A stretch of 64,000 nucleotides of DNA from Halopseudomonas sabulinigri (GTDB lineage: Bacteria > Pseudomonadota > Gammaproteobacteria > Pseudomonadales > Pseudomonadaceae), in assembly GCF_900105255.1 (NCBI RefSeq), contig NZ_LT629763.1, positions 3,482,001 to 3,546,000 on the forward strand, in the 5' to 3' direction. Positions 19,893-35,012 of this stretch are shown here, piece after piece (position 1 is the stretch's first letter; each line of letters begins with the position of its first letter). The notes beneath the pieces were generated by a model. It saw only the letters and a program-made list of their open reading frames with translations, ran no database searches and had not been told where the DNA came from. A program made the position numbers and the translations under genes.

Positions 19893-20859
19893 TGTCGCGC
19901 TGGCCTTTGAGTTTGGCAGCTGGGCCAGCCTGACCCTCAATCCGACGCCGGCACAGGGGCTGTTGCTCTACGTGTTGCCGCACGCCATTGCCTGTGCCTT
20001 GCTGAGCGCGGCGCTATGGTTGCTGCTGCCAACGCGTTTCAAATTTCCGCTGCCCTGGCCGCCACTGCTGATGTTCAGTATGGCGTTCTTCATTCCCGTG
20101 GTGGGCGCGGTTGGCCTGGTGTGTGGCCTGTTTGCCGGGCTTTACTTGCAGCGCGCTGAAGATGAAGCCGGCTGGCAGGCTACCGGCGTACCTCCGCTGC
20201 CCTACAAGCCGACCGAGCGTGGCCAGTCGCCGCTGTTCCATGACGGCGGGCTGCAGGATGTACTGCAGCTGGCGTCTGACCCTGAGCAGCGGCTTGCCGC
20301 GCTCATGGCGACCCGGCGTATGCCGGTGAACGAGTCTGCCCCCATCCTCAAGGTCGCCCTGCGCGACCCCGAGGATGATGTTCGGCTGCTTGCCTATTCC
20401 ATGCTCGACCAGCAGGAAACCCGCATCAACCAGCGCATCGAGACGCTGCTCGACAGTCTGCGGGATGCCGAGAAGGCCGAGCGCCAACCGCTGCACGCCG
20501 GGCTGGCGCGGTGGTATTGGGAGCTGGCCTATTTGGGCCTGGCTCAGGGCGGTGTGCTTGAGCATGTCCTTGGCCAGGCGGCGCAGCATGTGCAGGCGGC
20601 ACTTGGCCTACAGCCCACCGCCGACCTGGAGCTGCTGGCCGGGCGCATTGATATGGAGCGCAATCAGCTGGATCTGGCTCAACAACACTTCATGCGTGCA
20701 CAAAGTCTGGGGATGGGCAGTGAGAAGCTGGTTCCCTACCTGGCCGAGTTGGCGTTCTTGCGGCGCGACTACGCGGTGGTGGGTCAGCAACTCGAGCGGC
20801 TGCCGCAAAGTATGCGCAAGCGGCCGCCCTTCGCCGAAGCGGCGAGGTACTGGATATGA
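19870..20859 (+). CDS. pelE: PelE, inner-membrane TPR protein
   Basis: A 329-residue protein matching the length of P. aeruginosa PelE. Two or more N-terminal membrane segments (residues about 1-90) are followed by a helical, TPR-like cytoplasmic part. PelE is part of the PelDEFG synthase complex and helps hold the soluble glycosyltransferase PelF to PelD/PelG. The start overlaps pelD and the stop overlaps pelF (ATGA). Confidence 0.94.
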   Translation: MISKWLFSVALAFEFGSWASLTLNPTPAQGLLLYVLPHAIACALLSAALWLLLPTRFKFPLPWPPLLMFSMAFFIPVVGAVGLVCGLFAGLYLQRAEDEAGWQATGVPPLPYKPTERGQSPLFHDGGLQDVLQLASDPEQRLAALMATRRMPVNESAPILKVALRDPEDDVRLLAYSMLDQQETRINQRIETLLDSLRDAEKAERQPLHAGLARWYWELAYLGLAQGGVLEHVLGQAAQHVQAALGLQPTADLELLAGRIDMERNQLDLAQQHFMRAQSLGMGSEKLVPYLAELAFLRRDYAVVGQQLERLPQSMRKRPPFAEAARYWI

Positions 20860-22376
20860 ATAGGCTTAGCACCAAGGATCAGTCCGCCGACGTGTGCCTG
20901 CTGCTGGAGGGAACCTGGCCGTATGTGCGTGGCGGCGTGTCGAGCTGGATTCATCAGATGCTGCTGGGCTTGCCTGAGCTGCGCTTTTCAATCCTGTTTA
21001 TCGGCGGCGAGCGCAGCAACTACGAGCAAATGCATTACCAGATGCCGGACAACGTGGTGCATTACGATGAGGTGTTTATCGCCGAATCCTGGCAGGCGGG
21101 TCCGGTGCAAACGGCCAAGGTGCCGGTGGCAGATGAAGAGCGCATGGCGCAGCTCTATCGCTTTTTTCACCACCCGGAGACTCCGGTCGAGGGCGAGGGG
21201 CCGGCACTGCTGAAAGCCCTGGTTGGCGGTGAGCTGACGGTGGATCAGGTGCTGCGCAGCCGCGCCAGCTGGGATGTACTCAGTGACGGCTACGTGCAGC
21301 ACTGTACCGATCCTTCGTTCATCAACTATTTCTGGACCCTGCGCACCATTCAGCCGCCGGTGATCATGCTTGCCGAGCTGGCGCGCCGCTTGCCCAGAGC
21401 GCGCGCAGTACATGCCATCTCTACTGGTTATGCCGGTCTGTTGGGTGCCATGCTCAAGCAGCATTGGGGGTGCCGTTTCATCCTCAGCGAACACGGTATT
21501 TATACCAAGGAACGCAAGATCGACCTGGCACAGGCGGGGTGGGTCGCAGAGAACCCTGATGACGCACTGAGCGGCAGCCTTGATCCGTCCGCCGGTTATA
21601 TCCGCACCTTGTGGATTCGTTTTTTCGAGCGCATTGGTCAGCTGGTTTATGAGGCGGCCGATCCGGTAGTTTCGCTGTATGACGGCAACCGTCAGCGGCA
21701 GATCAGGGACGGCGCCGCGCCGGAGCGCACGCTGGTGATACCCAATGGTATTGCGCTGCAGCGTTGGGCTGCTGTGCGTCAGCAGCGCCCGGCCGGGATA
21801 GCGCCGGTCGCCGGGTTGATCGGCCGTATTGTGCCAATCAAGGACGTAAAAACTTTTATCCGCAGCATGCGCACGGTGGTCAACGCCATGCCCAATGCCG
21901 AAGGCTGGGTGGTTGGACCCGGCGCCGAGGATCCCGAGTACGCGCGTGAGTGCCAGAGCCTGGTAAGCAGTCTTGGCCTGGCCGACAACGTTCGTTTTCT
22001 CGGTTTTCAGAATATTCAGGAGATCATGCCCCGCCTGGGCGTGCTGGTACTGACCTCGATTAGCGAAGCCCAGCCACTGGTGATTCTCGAGGCCTGGAGC
22101 GCTGGTACACCGGTCGTCAGCAGCGATGTGGGCTCCTGCCGGGAAATGATTGAAGGCGCCAGTGATGAGGATCGTGCGCTTGGCCGCGCCGGTGAAGTGG
22201 TCTCCATCGCCGATCCACAAGCGACTGCCAGCGCAGTGCTGCGCTTGCTCGGGTCGCCGCAACACTGGCAGCAGGCGCAGGCAGTGGGCTTGACCCGGGT
22301 CGAGCGCTATTACAGCGATGAGCTGATGTTTGAGCGTTATCGTCAACTCTATCGCGCAGCACTGGAGGTGTCCTGA
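20856..22376 (+). CDS. pelF: PelF, GT4 glycosyltransferase
   Basis: A 506-residue cytoplasmic glycosyltransferase (P. aeruginosa 507) that polymerises Pel from UDP-sugar. Family GT4 features are visible: the N-terminal GGVSSWIHQ glycine loop, and the C-terminal E-x7-E donor motif (SEAQPLVILEAWS). ATGA overlap with pelE and immediate contact with pelG indicate coupled translation of the synthase subunits. No UDP-GlcNAc epimerase gene (pelX type) is present next to this operon. Confidence 0.96.
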   Translation: MNRLSTKDQSADVCLLLEGTWPYVRGGVSSWIHQMLLGLPELRFSILFIGGERSNYEQMHYQMPDNVVHYDEVFIAESWQAGPVQTAKVPVADEERMAQLYRFFHHPETPVEGEGPALLKALVGGELTVDQVLRSRASWDVLSDGYVQHCTDPSFINYFWTLRTIQPPVIMLAELARRLPRARAVHAISTGYAGLLGAMLKQHWGCRFILSEHGIYTKERKIDLAQAGWVAENPDDALSGSLDPSAGYIRTLWIRFFERIGQLVYEAADPVVSLYDGNRQRQIRDGAAPERTLVIPNGIALQRWAAVRQQRPAGIAPVAGLIGRIVPIKDVKTFIRSMRTVVNAMPNAEGWVVGPGAEDPEYARECQSLVSSLGLADNVRFLGFQNIQEIMPRLGVLVLTSISEAQPLVILEAWSAGTPVVSSDVGSCREMIEGASDEDRALGRAGEVVSIADPQATASAVLRLLGSPQHWQQAQAVGLTRVERYYSDELMFERYRQLYRAALEVS

Positions 22377-23750
22377 ATGGCGGGTATCGGTTTTGAGTTA
22401 CGCAGGATCCTCTCCAAGGATACCTACAGCTCCACCATGCGGGCCTACGTGTATGCCGGGCTGATCAGCTCAGGGCCCTGGGTGCTGTCGATTGTCAGCG
22501 TGATGCTGATTGGTTTGATGAGTATCGGTTATGTAGTGCCGGATGCGCTGGTGCGGCAGTTCCTGGTCACCGTCACCTATCTGATGGCCAGTTCGCTGAT
22601 TTGTACCGGTGGTCTGCAGCTGTTCTTCACCCGGTTCGTGTCTGATCGGTTGTTTGAGCAGCGCCGCGACCTGATCACCCCGAACCTGCTTGGCGTCCTG
22701 CTGCTGGTCACGCTGGGGGCGGGTTTGCTCGGCACGCTGGTCATGCTGTTGCTGTTTCCGGAGCAGTCCTTCCTGTATCGCCTGCTGGTGCTGGCCAACT
22801 TCGTCGCCCTGTGCAATCTCTGGTTGGTGGTTATCTTCCTCTCCGGGATGAAGGCCTATAACCGCATCCTGCTGGTAATGGCTTTGGGTTATGGCTGCAT
22901 GATCCTCAGCGCCTTTTTCATGCGCAATCTGGGCATGGAGGGGCTGTTGTTGGCGCTGCTGATTGGCCACGCGACGCTGTTGTTTGTATTTTTGTTCGAC
23001 ATCGTGCGCGAGTACCACGCCGAGAAACTGGTGGCCTTCGACTTTCTCAACCGCGGTAATGTCTTTCTCAGCCTGTTGGTGACCGGCTTTTGCTACAACC
23101 TGGGCATCTGGATCGACAAGTTCATGTTCTGGTTCAATCCGGGTACCTCGGAACACATCATTGGTCCGCTGCGCGCCTCGATGATCTACGATCTGCCGAT
23201 CTTTCTCGCCTATCTGGCGATCATTCCCGGTATGGCGGTGTTTCTGGTGCGAATCGAGACCGACTTTGCCGAATGGTATGCGCGCCTGTTTGAGGCGGTG
23301 CGCGAGGGTGAAACCCTGCAACATATCCGCCAGTTGAAAAACGAGATGACCCTGTCGATTCGCCAGGGGCTGAAGGAAATCTGCAAAGTGCAGGGGCTCA
23401 CGGTGCTGCTGCTGTTCCTGTTTGCGCCGCACCTGTTCGAACTGATCGGCATGTCGCCTTACTACTTGCCGTTGTTCTACATCGACCTGATCGGGGTGAG
23501 TGTGCAGGTCGTGTTCATGGCGTTGCTCAACGTGTTCTTCTATCTCGACAAGCGGGCAGTGGTGTTGCGGCTGTGCGTGCTGTTTGTGGTGCTCAACGGG
23601 ATATTCACTCTGTTAAGCCTGTACCTGGGCCCCAGCTTCTTCGGCTACGGCTTTACCCTGTCGCTGGTGGTATGCGTGATCTTGGGGTTGCTGCAGCTGT
23701 CGTCGGCGCTTAACAGTCTGGAATACGACACCTTCATGCTGGAGCATTAG
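22377..23750 (+). CDS. pelG: PelG, Pel synthase membrane transporter
   Basis: A 457-residue polytopic membrane protein (P. aeruginosa 456) with about twelve hydrophobic segments, related to the polysaccharide-transporter/MATE fold. It starts with the conserved MAGIGFELRRIL. PelG carries the polymer made by PelF across the inner membrane in the PelDEFG complex. It begins directly at the pelF stop and ends just before a strong terminator, marking the end of the operon. Confidence 0.96.
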   Translation: MAGIGFELRRILSKDTYSSTMRAYVYAGLISSGPWVLSIVSVMLIGLMSIGYVVPDALVRQFLVTVTYLMASSLICTGGLQLFFTRFVSDRLFEQRRDLITPNLLGVLLLVTLGAGLLGTLVMLLLFPEQSFLYRLLVLANFVALCNLWLVVIFLSGMKAYNRILLVMALGYGCMILSAFFMRNLGMEGLLLALLIGHATLLFVFLFDIVREYHAEKLVAFDFLNRGNVFLSLLVTGFCYNLGIWIDKFMFWFNPGTSEHIIGPLRASMIYDLPIFLAYLAIIPGMAVFLVRIETDFAEWYARLFEAVREGETLQHIRQLKNEMTLSIRQGLKEICKVQGLTVLLLFLFAPHLFELIGMSPYYLPLFYIDLIGVSVQVVFMALLNVFFYLDKRAVVLRLCVLFVVLNGIFTLLSLYLGPSFFGYGFTLSLVVCVILGLLQLSSALNSLEYDTFMLEH

Positions 23751-23753
23751 CAA

Positions 23754-23779
23754 AAAGGCCGGGCGTGAGCCCGGCCTTT
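23754..23779. terminator. Bidirectional terminator between pelG and yejK
   Basis: An 11-bp perfect stem (AAAGGCCGGGC with GCCCGGCCTTT) around a GTGA tetraloop. A-rich sequence on the left and T-rich on the right allow it to serve both pelG (+) and the convergent yejK (-), whose stop is at 23793. Confidence 0.93.
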
Positions 23780-23792
23780 CTGGAGTGCTGAC

Positions 23793-24800
23793 TCAGCGCT
23801 TTTTGTTGCGCAGCTGCTGAACCAACCCCTTGGGTGGGTGCTTGATCACCAGTGCATCGTCACCCTCACGGTATTCCACTCGCTCGCCCAGCAGGTGCGA
23901 CTCAAAGCTGATCGATAGTCCGTCGGCCTTGCCGTAAAAACGCATGAAGTTGTTCAGCGTGCGTTTGTCGGCGGGGATCTCCGCGTTCAGACCGTAATCC
24001 TTGTTGCGAATGTAATCGTAGAAAGCCCGTGGTTGCTCTTCATCCATCACCCCCGAGAGCTCCTCAAGCGCTACCTGCTCGCCGGCACGCGCCTGACTGC
24101 TGACGTAGCCGCTCATGGCCTTGGTCTTGTCCTTGACCAGCTCCGGCTCCATTGAGGCCTCACCGACATAATCGCTGAATGCCTGCAGCAAGGTGGTGGT
24201 TTCCTCTTCAGGGTTGGAACCCTCGACACAACCGATGAAGTCGCGGAAGTAGTCGGAGACGCGCTTGCCGCTACGCCCACGGATGAAGGAAATGTAGTTC
24301 TTTGAGCTGCTGTTCTGCTTCCACTCGGTCAGGTTGATGCGCGCTGCCATGTTCAGGCTGGACAGGTCCAGGTGGCGCGCTGCCGCGACGTTGAGGTCAT
24401 CGGTGACGGTAACGCCCTCGGTGTGGTGCAGCAGGGCAATGACCATAAAGGCGGTCATGCCCTGGCGGTAGCGGATAAACAGTACATGGCCGCCCAACGC
24501 CAGGTTGGAGCCTTCCATCAGGGTTTTCAGCTGCTCGCTGGCCTTGCTGGAGAACGCGACAAAATCCAGCTCCTGATCAATCAGCTGTTGCAGCCAGCCG
24601 CTGAACGGATAGGCGCCGCTTTCTTCGTGAAAGTAGCCCCAGGCCTTGTTCGGTTTGCTGTTGTAGGCCTCGATCAGGCCGGCGAGCAGTTGCTCCAGCG
24701 CTTCGGAACTGGCCAGCTCGGCCTCGCGCAGGGTCAGGCTGGCCGGTTGGCCGTCCGGCTTCTTGTGAATCTGGTGAACGATGCTGTTGTCGATCGGCAT
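23793..24800 (-). CDS. yejK: Nucleoid-associated protein YejK/NdpA
   Basis: A 335-residue protein with the full NdpA/YejK family span, starting [13 protein letters not shown] and with the conserved [11 protein letters not shown] and [20 protein letters not shown] segments. The family binds the nucleoid; its exact role is not known. It is convergent with the pel operon and lies 64 bp downstream of valS on the same strand. Confidence 0.94.
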   Translation of the reverse strand: MPIDNSIVHQIHKKPDGQPASLTLREAELASSEALEQLLAGLIEAYNSKPNKAWGYFHEESGAYPFSGWLQQLIDQELDFVAFSSKASEQLKTLMEGSNLALGGHVLFIRYRQGMTAFMVIALLHHTEGVTVTDDLNVAAARHLDLSSLNMAARINLTEWKQNSSSKNYISFIRGRSGKRVSDYFRDFIGCVEGSNPEEETTTLLQAFSDYVGEASMEPELVKDKTKAMSGYVSSQARAGEQVALEELSGVMDEEQPRAFYDYIRNKDYGLNAEIPADKRTLNNFMRFYGKADGLSISFESHLLGERVEYREGDDALVIKHPPKGLVQQLRNKKR

Positions 24801-24864
24801 GGGTCAGGTATCCGGCGAAAGCGTGCTTGGGGCTGCGCCGGCACAGGGCCAGCGCAGGGCGGCG

Positions 24865-27795
<2,931 letters not shown>

Positions 27796-27927
27796 GGGTG
27801 TGCTGGCTATCCGGTTGGCTATGGGCGATCAGCGCAGTCGCGCGGCTCGATTGGCCGCTGACGAAGTGGGCGCAGAGAAAACGGCCATTATAGCGGCCCG
27901 GAGGGGGTATGGCCCAGCCCGCAGGGC

Positions 27928-28431
27928 TTATTTCAGCTGTTCGCTGACGATCTGTTGCAGTTTGCTCTGCATACGCTTGCGCAGCTCGTCCTCAATGGTC
28001 GGGATCAGATCATCGATCACGCCCTGCAGGATCAGCTGCGCCTCGGCCTGCAGGCGGGCTTCCATGCGTACTTCACGCGCGCCGGCAGTCGGTGACAGGG
28101 TGGCAGAAGGGGTACGTGGCGGTGGCATCTGGCCGGCCAGTAACTGATCGAGCTGCATGCGCTCTTCGGCCAGTTTGGCCAGCGAGGCGTAGGGCAAAAA
28201 AGGGTTGTGCGCCTTGTCGGCGGGGCGGGGTGGCAGGCTGTAGGGCGGTGCCGCCTGACTGCCGGAGGCTGCGGGTGACAGCGGCTCGTGGATAATGTCC
28301 TGCAGCAGCGGGATGTCGAACTGATCATCGGCCGAGGGCTGATGCGGTTCGTTCTGCTCATCCAGCAGGGTGCGAATCGACTCCAGGTCTTCCAGCAGTC
28401 GTGAGGGCTCCGAAGGGTCGCGCTGCGTCAT
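27928..28431 (-). CDS. Conserved protein between holC and valS
   Basis: A 167-residue acidic, Pro-rich protein with no catalytic motif. The first two thirds are low-complexity and probably disordered; the last ~45 residues form an amphipathic helix (LILQGVIDDLIPTIEDELRKR) resembling a dimerisation or docking segment. A protein gene of similar size and position sits between holC and valS in pseudomonads. Start is 3 bp after the holC stop, so it is cotranscribed with the clamp-loader subunit; a link to DNA polymerase III is an inference from position only. Confidence 0.75.
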   Translation of the reverse strand: MTQRDPSEPSRLLEDLESIRTLLDEQNEPHQPSADDQFDIPLLQDIIHEPLSPAASGSQAAPPYSLPPRPADKAHNPFLPYASLAKLAEERMQLDQLLAGQMPPPRTPSATLSPTAGAREVRMEARLQAEAQLILQGVIDDLIPTIEDELRKRMQSKLQQIVSEQLK

Positions 28432-28434
28432 GGG

Positions 28435-28866
28435 TCATCCTGCTGTCCGTATCTGATGAGATTGTAGAGGATAGCCCCGTTCCCGGTAGAAACGGAAGCG
28501 CTCGCGTGCCGGCACGCGGACCGCATCCTGTTCGACGACGATTTCTGCCAGCCGGGCGAAGCGGCTGAAAAACTCGGGTGCGCTGTCACTCAAGTTGATT
28601 AGCAGGTCCTGCGCGGCACCAGGGTCGTTACCGAAGCCGCAGACCACGGGCTCGTCAGTGTGAGCGACCTGCAGCGCATGGGGTACAAAGGCTTCTTCGC
28701 GGAACGACCAGAGCAGCTCGTCGAGCTGCTCCGCTGCGGGTTCATCCGGGCAGTGCAGGTACACATGGTGACCCTTTTGCCAGGCTTTGTGGGCCAGCCG
28801 GCATGCGTACTGCAGGCGGGTAGCCGGCTGGTCGCTATTGAGCAGGTAGAAATCGATACGGGTCAT
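28435..28866 (-). CDS. holC: DNA polymerase III subunit chi
   Basis: A 143-residue protein (P. aeruginosa about 142) beginning TRIDFYLLNSDQ, with the central LAHKAWQKGHHVYLHC and ELLWSFREEAFVPHAL segments typical of HolC. Chi belongs to the clamp loader and bridges it to single-stranded-DNA-binding protein. The ATG at 28866 is chosen because the family starts there; the frame extends five codons further. It sits downstream of pepA, separated by a heptad-repeat hairpin. Confidence 0.93.
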   Translation of the reverse strand: MTRIDFYLLNSDQPATRLQYACRLAHKAWQKGHHVYLHCPDEPAAEQLDELLWSFREEAFVPHALQVAHTDEPVVCGFGNDPGAAQDLLINLSDSAPEFFSRFARLAEIVVEQDAVRVPARERFRFYRERGYPLQSHQIRTAG

Positions 28867-28872
28867 ACAACA

Positions 28873-28958
28873 CAGCCTCAAGCTTTAAGCTGCAAGCCAC
28901 AAGCACCAACCGCTGAAGCAAGGGGTGCTTGCGGCTGGTCGCTTGGGGCTTGAGGCTG
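28873..28958. repeat. Facing heptad-repeat arrays forming a long imperfect hairpin
   Basis: Left array 28875-28909: GCCTCAA, GCTTTAA, GCTGCAA, GCCACAA, GCACCAA. Right array 28929-28956, opposite orientation: TTGCGGC, TGGTCGC, TTGGGGC, TTGAGGC. The arms from 28873-28907 and 28924-28958 pair over about 35 bp with scattered mismatches and a 16-nt loop. It fills the spacer between pepA (stop 28964) and holC (start 28866), where it could act as a transcription attenuator or mRNA stabiliser. Confidence 0.85.
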
Positions 28959-28963
28959 CTGGG

Positions 28964-31697
<2,734 letters not shown>

Positions 31698-31711
<14 letters not shown>

Positions 31712-32759
31712 TCGTCATATCGGCAGCTCGGTGCTGCTGAGCATTCTGGTGGTATTGGCGATTATTGTCGGCCTTGACCTGCTGTTTGCCTATATCAATG
31801 AACTGGATGACCTTGAGGGCGGTTACGGCCCGCTGCAGGCACTGGTGTATGTGTGTCTGACTATTCCGCGTCGCTTGCACGACCTGTTGCCGCTGGCTGC
31901 ATTGGTGGGTTGCCTGGTTGGTTTGGGTACCCTGGCCAGCAACTCGGAGTTGACCATCATGCGCGCGGCGGGCGTCTCCATCGCGCGTATTGTTGGCGCC
32001 GTGATGAAACCGCTGCTGGTGCTCATGGTGGTGGGTGTGCTGATCGGCGAGTACCTGGCGCCCTACACCGAGAATCTGGCGGAAAGCCGCCGGGCGATCG
32101 CTGAGGGCAGCAACGAGGCGGTCAAGTCCAAGGGGTTGTGGCACCGCGAAGGCGATGACTTCATCCACATCAATGCCGTGCAGCCCAATGGTGTGCTGCA
32201 CGGCGTGACGCGCTATCGCTTTGATGGCGAGCGCCACCTGCTGGAAGCCAGTTTTGCTCGGCGCGCGACCGTGCAGGAGAACGACTGGCTGATGGAAGAT
32301 GTACGAACCACCCGTTTTGCTGACGACGGCCAAAGCGAGGTGCTGAGTACCTTCCAGGACCTGTGGGATATCCATCTGTCGCCCGAGCTGCTGCGTGTGG
32401 TCTTGCTGGACCCGGACGTGCTACCGCTCAAGGGTATTTGGCAATATCAGGCCTATTTGTCCGACCAGGGGTTGAACAACAAGCCCTATTGGCTGGCATT
32501 CTGGAAGAAACTGTTCCAGCCTTTGGCGACGGCGGCGCTGGTGTTTGTCGCCATCTCGTTCATCTTCGGCCCGCTGAGATCGGTGACCATGGGGCAGCGC
32601 CTGTTTACCGGTGTGTTGGTCGGGTTCGGTTTTCAGATAGTGCAGGACTTGCTGGGGCCGTCCAGCCTAGTCTTCGGCTTCTCGCCGCTGATTGCGGTGT
32701 TGTTGCCCATCGCCTTGCTGTTTTTGGTTGGGGTCGTGTTATTGCGCCGTGCCGGTTAA
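31698..32759 (+). CDS. lptG: LPS export permease LptG
   Basis: A 353-residue partner of LptF with the same architecture: three N-terminal helices, a periplasmic jellyroll (about residues 130-250) and three C-terminal helices including LFQPLATAALVFVAISF. The ATG at 31698 follows GGAGG and is preferred to an in-frame earlier codon. LptG contacts LPS and LptC. Overlap with lptF ensures matched production. Confidence 0.96.
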
Positions 32760-32842
32760 ACGCTCGGCGGGGTGATTGAGCCGCTCACACGCGGGCGTGC
32801 ACGGACAATAAAAATAGCGGTACTGATAAAAAGAACAGCCCG

Positions 32843-35008
32843 ATGCTTAAGGAAATACCACCGTCACGTGTGCTCTCTGCCGGTCTGGCGATCGCCATGT
32901 TGCTGTTCCTTGCCGCTGTGTACATTGCCTCAAGCCCGATTCGGCTGGGCTTTTCGGTGGCGCAGGGTGAGCAGGGGGTAAGGGTCACGCGGGTCGCGCC
33001 AGACGGCCCAGCCTTCGAGTTGCTGGGCACGGGGGATGAGCTGCTGGCGGTGCGCAGCAGCGCCGGCTCGCTGCAACTGGAGCCCTGGGATGCGGTAGCT
33101 GAGCCGGATGACGCGGCGCTCTTTGTCACTTACAACCGATTCTTTGAACGCCATCGGCAGATCTGGTCGATCCTCGGCGGGGAGCAGTTGGAGCTACAGG
33201 TGCTGAGCGCCAGTGGTGGCTCGGCCACGTGGGTGCGACTGCAACCCCTGGCGCTGCGGGGCATCAACCATCTGCCTTGGTTATTCTGGTACCAGGTTGG
33301 TTGCGGGTTGGCGATTCTGCTGATGGGGGTTGCTGCCTGGGCATTTGTGCAAAGCGAGCGTGGCCCCAGACTGTACGCGTTAGCCGGCTTGGCGATTGCG
33401 ATTGCCATCGTTGCCAGCGCCATCTATACCACCCGCGAACTCAGCTTGCCACCCGCGTGGTTTCTTACCCTGTCTCGCATCAATCAGTTTGGCGCCATGT
33501 TGTTCGCCGGCACGGGGACCGCCTTGTTCTGGTATTACCCCACTCAGCTGGGGCGCTTCCCGCTGGCGCGGGTGATGTTGGTCATTGTCGGTCTGACCCT
33601 TGCCGTCAATTGGTTGCAGCTGATCCCCAGCCTGGATGCGGCGGCACGCTACCCGTTGCTGGCGTGGTTTGCCGTGGACATTGCCTTTGCCATTCAACAG
33701 TGGCGTCGTACGCGGCGAGAACCGGTTGAGCGTGCCCGCCTGAAGTGGCTGATCTTTGCCTGGTTTGCCGGTGCCTTCGGCTATCTGGGGATGGTGGTGA
33801 CGCCGCAGGTGTTGGGGCTGGGGGCAATAGCGCAGCAGAAGTATGCCTGGTGTTTCTTTGTGATCTCCTACCTGGGTATCGCGCTGGGCATCGTACGCTA
33901 CCGCCTGTTCGATCTGGATCGCTGGATTCTGCTGGTGTGGTTCTGGTTTGCCTTCGGCGTGCTCTTCATCGTCATCGACGCGCTGCTGGTGATGACGCTG
34001 CACCTGGAAACCAGCATGGGCTTGTTGGTCTCGCTGGCGGTGGTGGGCTGGGCCTATCTGCCGATCCGGCAGGCGTTTCTCACCTGGCTGATGCCCAAGG
34101 ACGGCCGGGGCGTGCTGCACAAACGCCTGCCGGATATTCTGCAGCAGGCCTTTCTGCATGAGCGCTCGGTTGACGACCAGTGGAGTCGTGCCTTGCAGGC
34201 GGTATTCAATCCATTGACCATTACGCCCCTGCTCGAGCCGGTAGACAAGCCAGTTCCGAGGGAAAACGGCCTGCGCCTCGCTGTACCTGGCATGCATCCG
34301 GGCCAGGGCTTTTTGTTGAGTTATGCCGGCGGCGGCGCGCGGCTGTTTGATCGCCAGGATGCCGACTTCTGTGGGCAGGCGCTGGCATTGTTTCTGTATG
34401 CCCGTGATTACCATCAGTCCTATCAGAGCGGGGTGATCAGCGAGCGCAAGCGGGTTGCCCGTGACTTGCACGATGACGTCGGTGCGCGCTTGCTGTCGGT
34501 GGTCTACCGTGCCCGCACTGACGAAGAGCTGCAGGGCCTGGCGCGAGATTGCTTGCGTGAGCTGCGGGAGGTTATTCAGGGGCTGCAGAAGGATGTGGTG
34601 CTAGTGCGGCAGAGTTTTTCGCGCTGGCAGTCAGAGGCGCGCGAGCGCTGCCGGCTGTTTGGCTTGCAGCTGGATATGCGGCTGGAGGAGGCGCTGGCCG
34701 ACGAACGGTTGAGCCCCCGTCAAGAGCGCAATCTCTCGCGTATCTTGCGCGAGTGTCTGACCAATACCTTCAAGCACGCGCAGGCCGATTTGATTGCCGT
34801 CGAGTTCAAGGTGGAGCACAATCGGCTCGTGCTGCGATATCAAGATAATGGCGCCGGAATGTTGTCGTCGAGTTGTGAGCAAACCGCAGGGCTCGGAGTG
34901 CTGGGCATTCAGGAGCGTTGCCGGGAGCTGGGTGGCGAGGTCTGCTGGTGGACTCCTTTGGATGGCGGCTTGGCGATGCGCTGTGAAATACCGGTAAAGG
35001 CGAGTTGA
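32843..35008 (+). CDS. Membrane sensor histidine kinase (HisKA_3/NarX class)
   Basis: A 721-residue kinase. Residues about 13-30 form a membrane helix, followed by a periplasmic or surface segment resembling a PDZ-type loop (GVRVTRVAPDGPAFELLGTGDEL). Around eight hydrophobic helices fall between about residues 145 and 415. The HisKA_3 phosphoacceptor box has H543 (in VARDLHDDVGARLL), and the HATPase domain shows RECLTNTFKHA (N box) and DNGAGM (G box). It will autophosphorylate and pass phosphate to the response regulator that starts 4 bp after its stop. The stimulus is unknown. Being 83 bp after lptG, it may share or follow that transcript. Confidence 0.9.
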   Translation: MLKEIPPSRVLSAGLAIAMLLFLAAVYIASSPIRLGFSVAQGEQGVRVTRVAPDGPAFELLGTGDELLAVRSSAGSLQLEPWDAVAEPDDAALFVTYNRFFERHRQIWSILGGEQLELQVLSASGGSATWVRLQPLALRGINHLPWLFWYQVGCGLAILLMGVAAWAFVQSERGPRLYALAGLAIAIAIVASAIYTTRELSLPPAWFLTLSRINQFGAMLFAGTGTALFWYYPTQLGRFPLARVMLVIVGLTLAVNWLQLIPSLDAAARYPLLAWFAVDIAFAIQQWRRTRREPVERARLKWLIFAWFAGAFGYLGMVVTPQVLGLGAIAQQKYAWCFFVISYLGIALGIVRYRLFDLDRWILLVWFWFAFGVLFIVIDALLVMTLHLETSMGLLVSLAVVGWAYLPIRQAFLTWLMPKDGRGVLHKRLPDILQQAFLHERSVDDQWSRALQAVFNPLTITPLLEPVDKPVPRENGLRLAVPGMHPGQGFLLSYAGGGARLFDRQDADFCGQALALFLYARDYHQSYQSGVISERKRVARDLHDDVGARLLSVVYRARTDEELQGLARDCLRELREVIQGLQKDVVLVRQSFSRWQSEARERCRLFGLQLDMRLEEALADERLSPRQERNLSRILRECLTNTFKHAQADLIAVEFKVEHNRLVLRYQDNGAGMLSSSCEQTAGLGVLGIQERCRELGGEVCWWTPLDGGLAMRCEIPVKAS

Positions 35009-35012
35009 AGAC

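Noticed and set aside
20988-22346. 452-residue open frame antisense to pelF
   Set aside because: Shadow frame with no recognisable domain, fully inside a well-identified gene.
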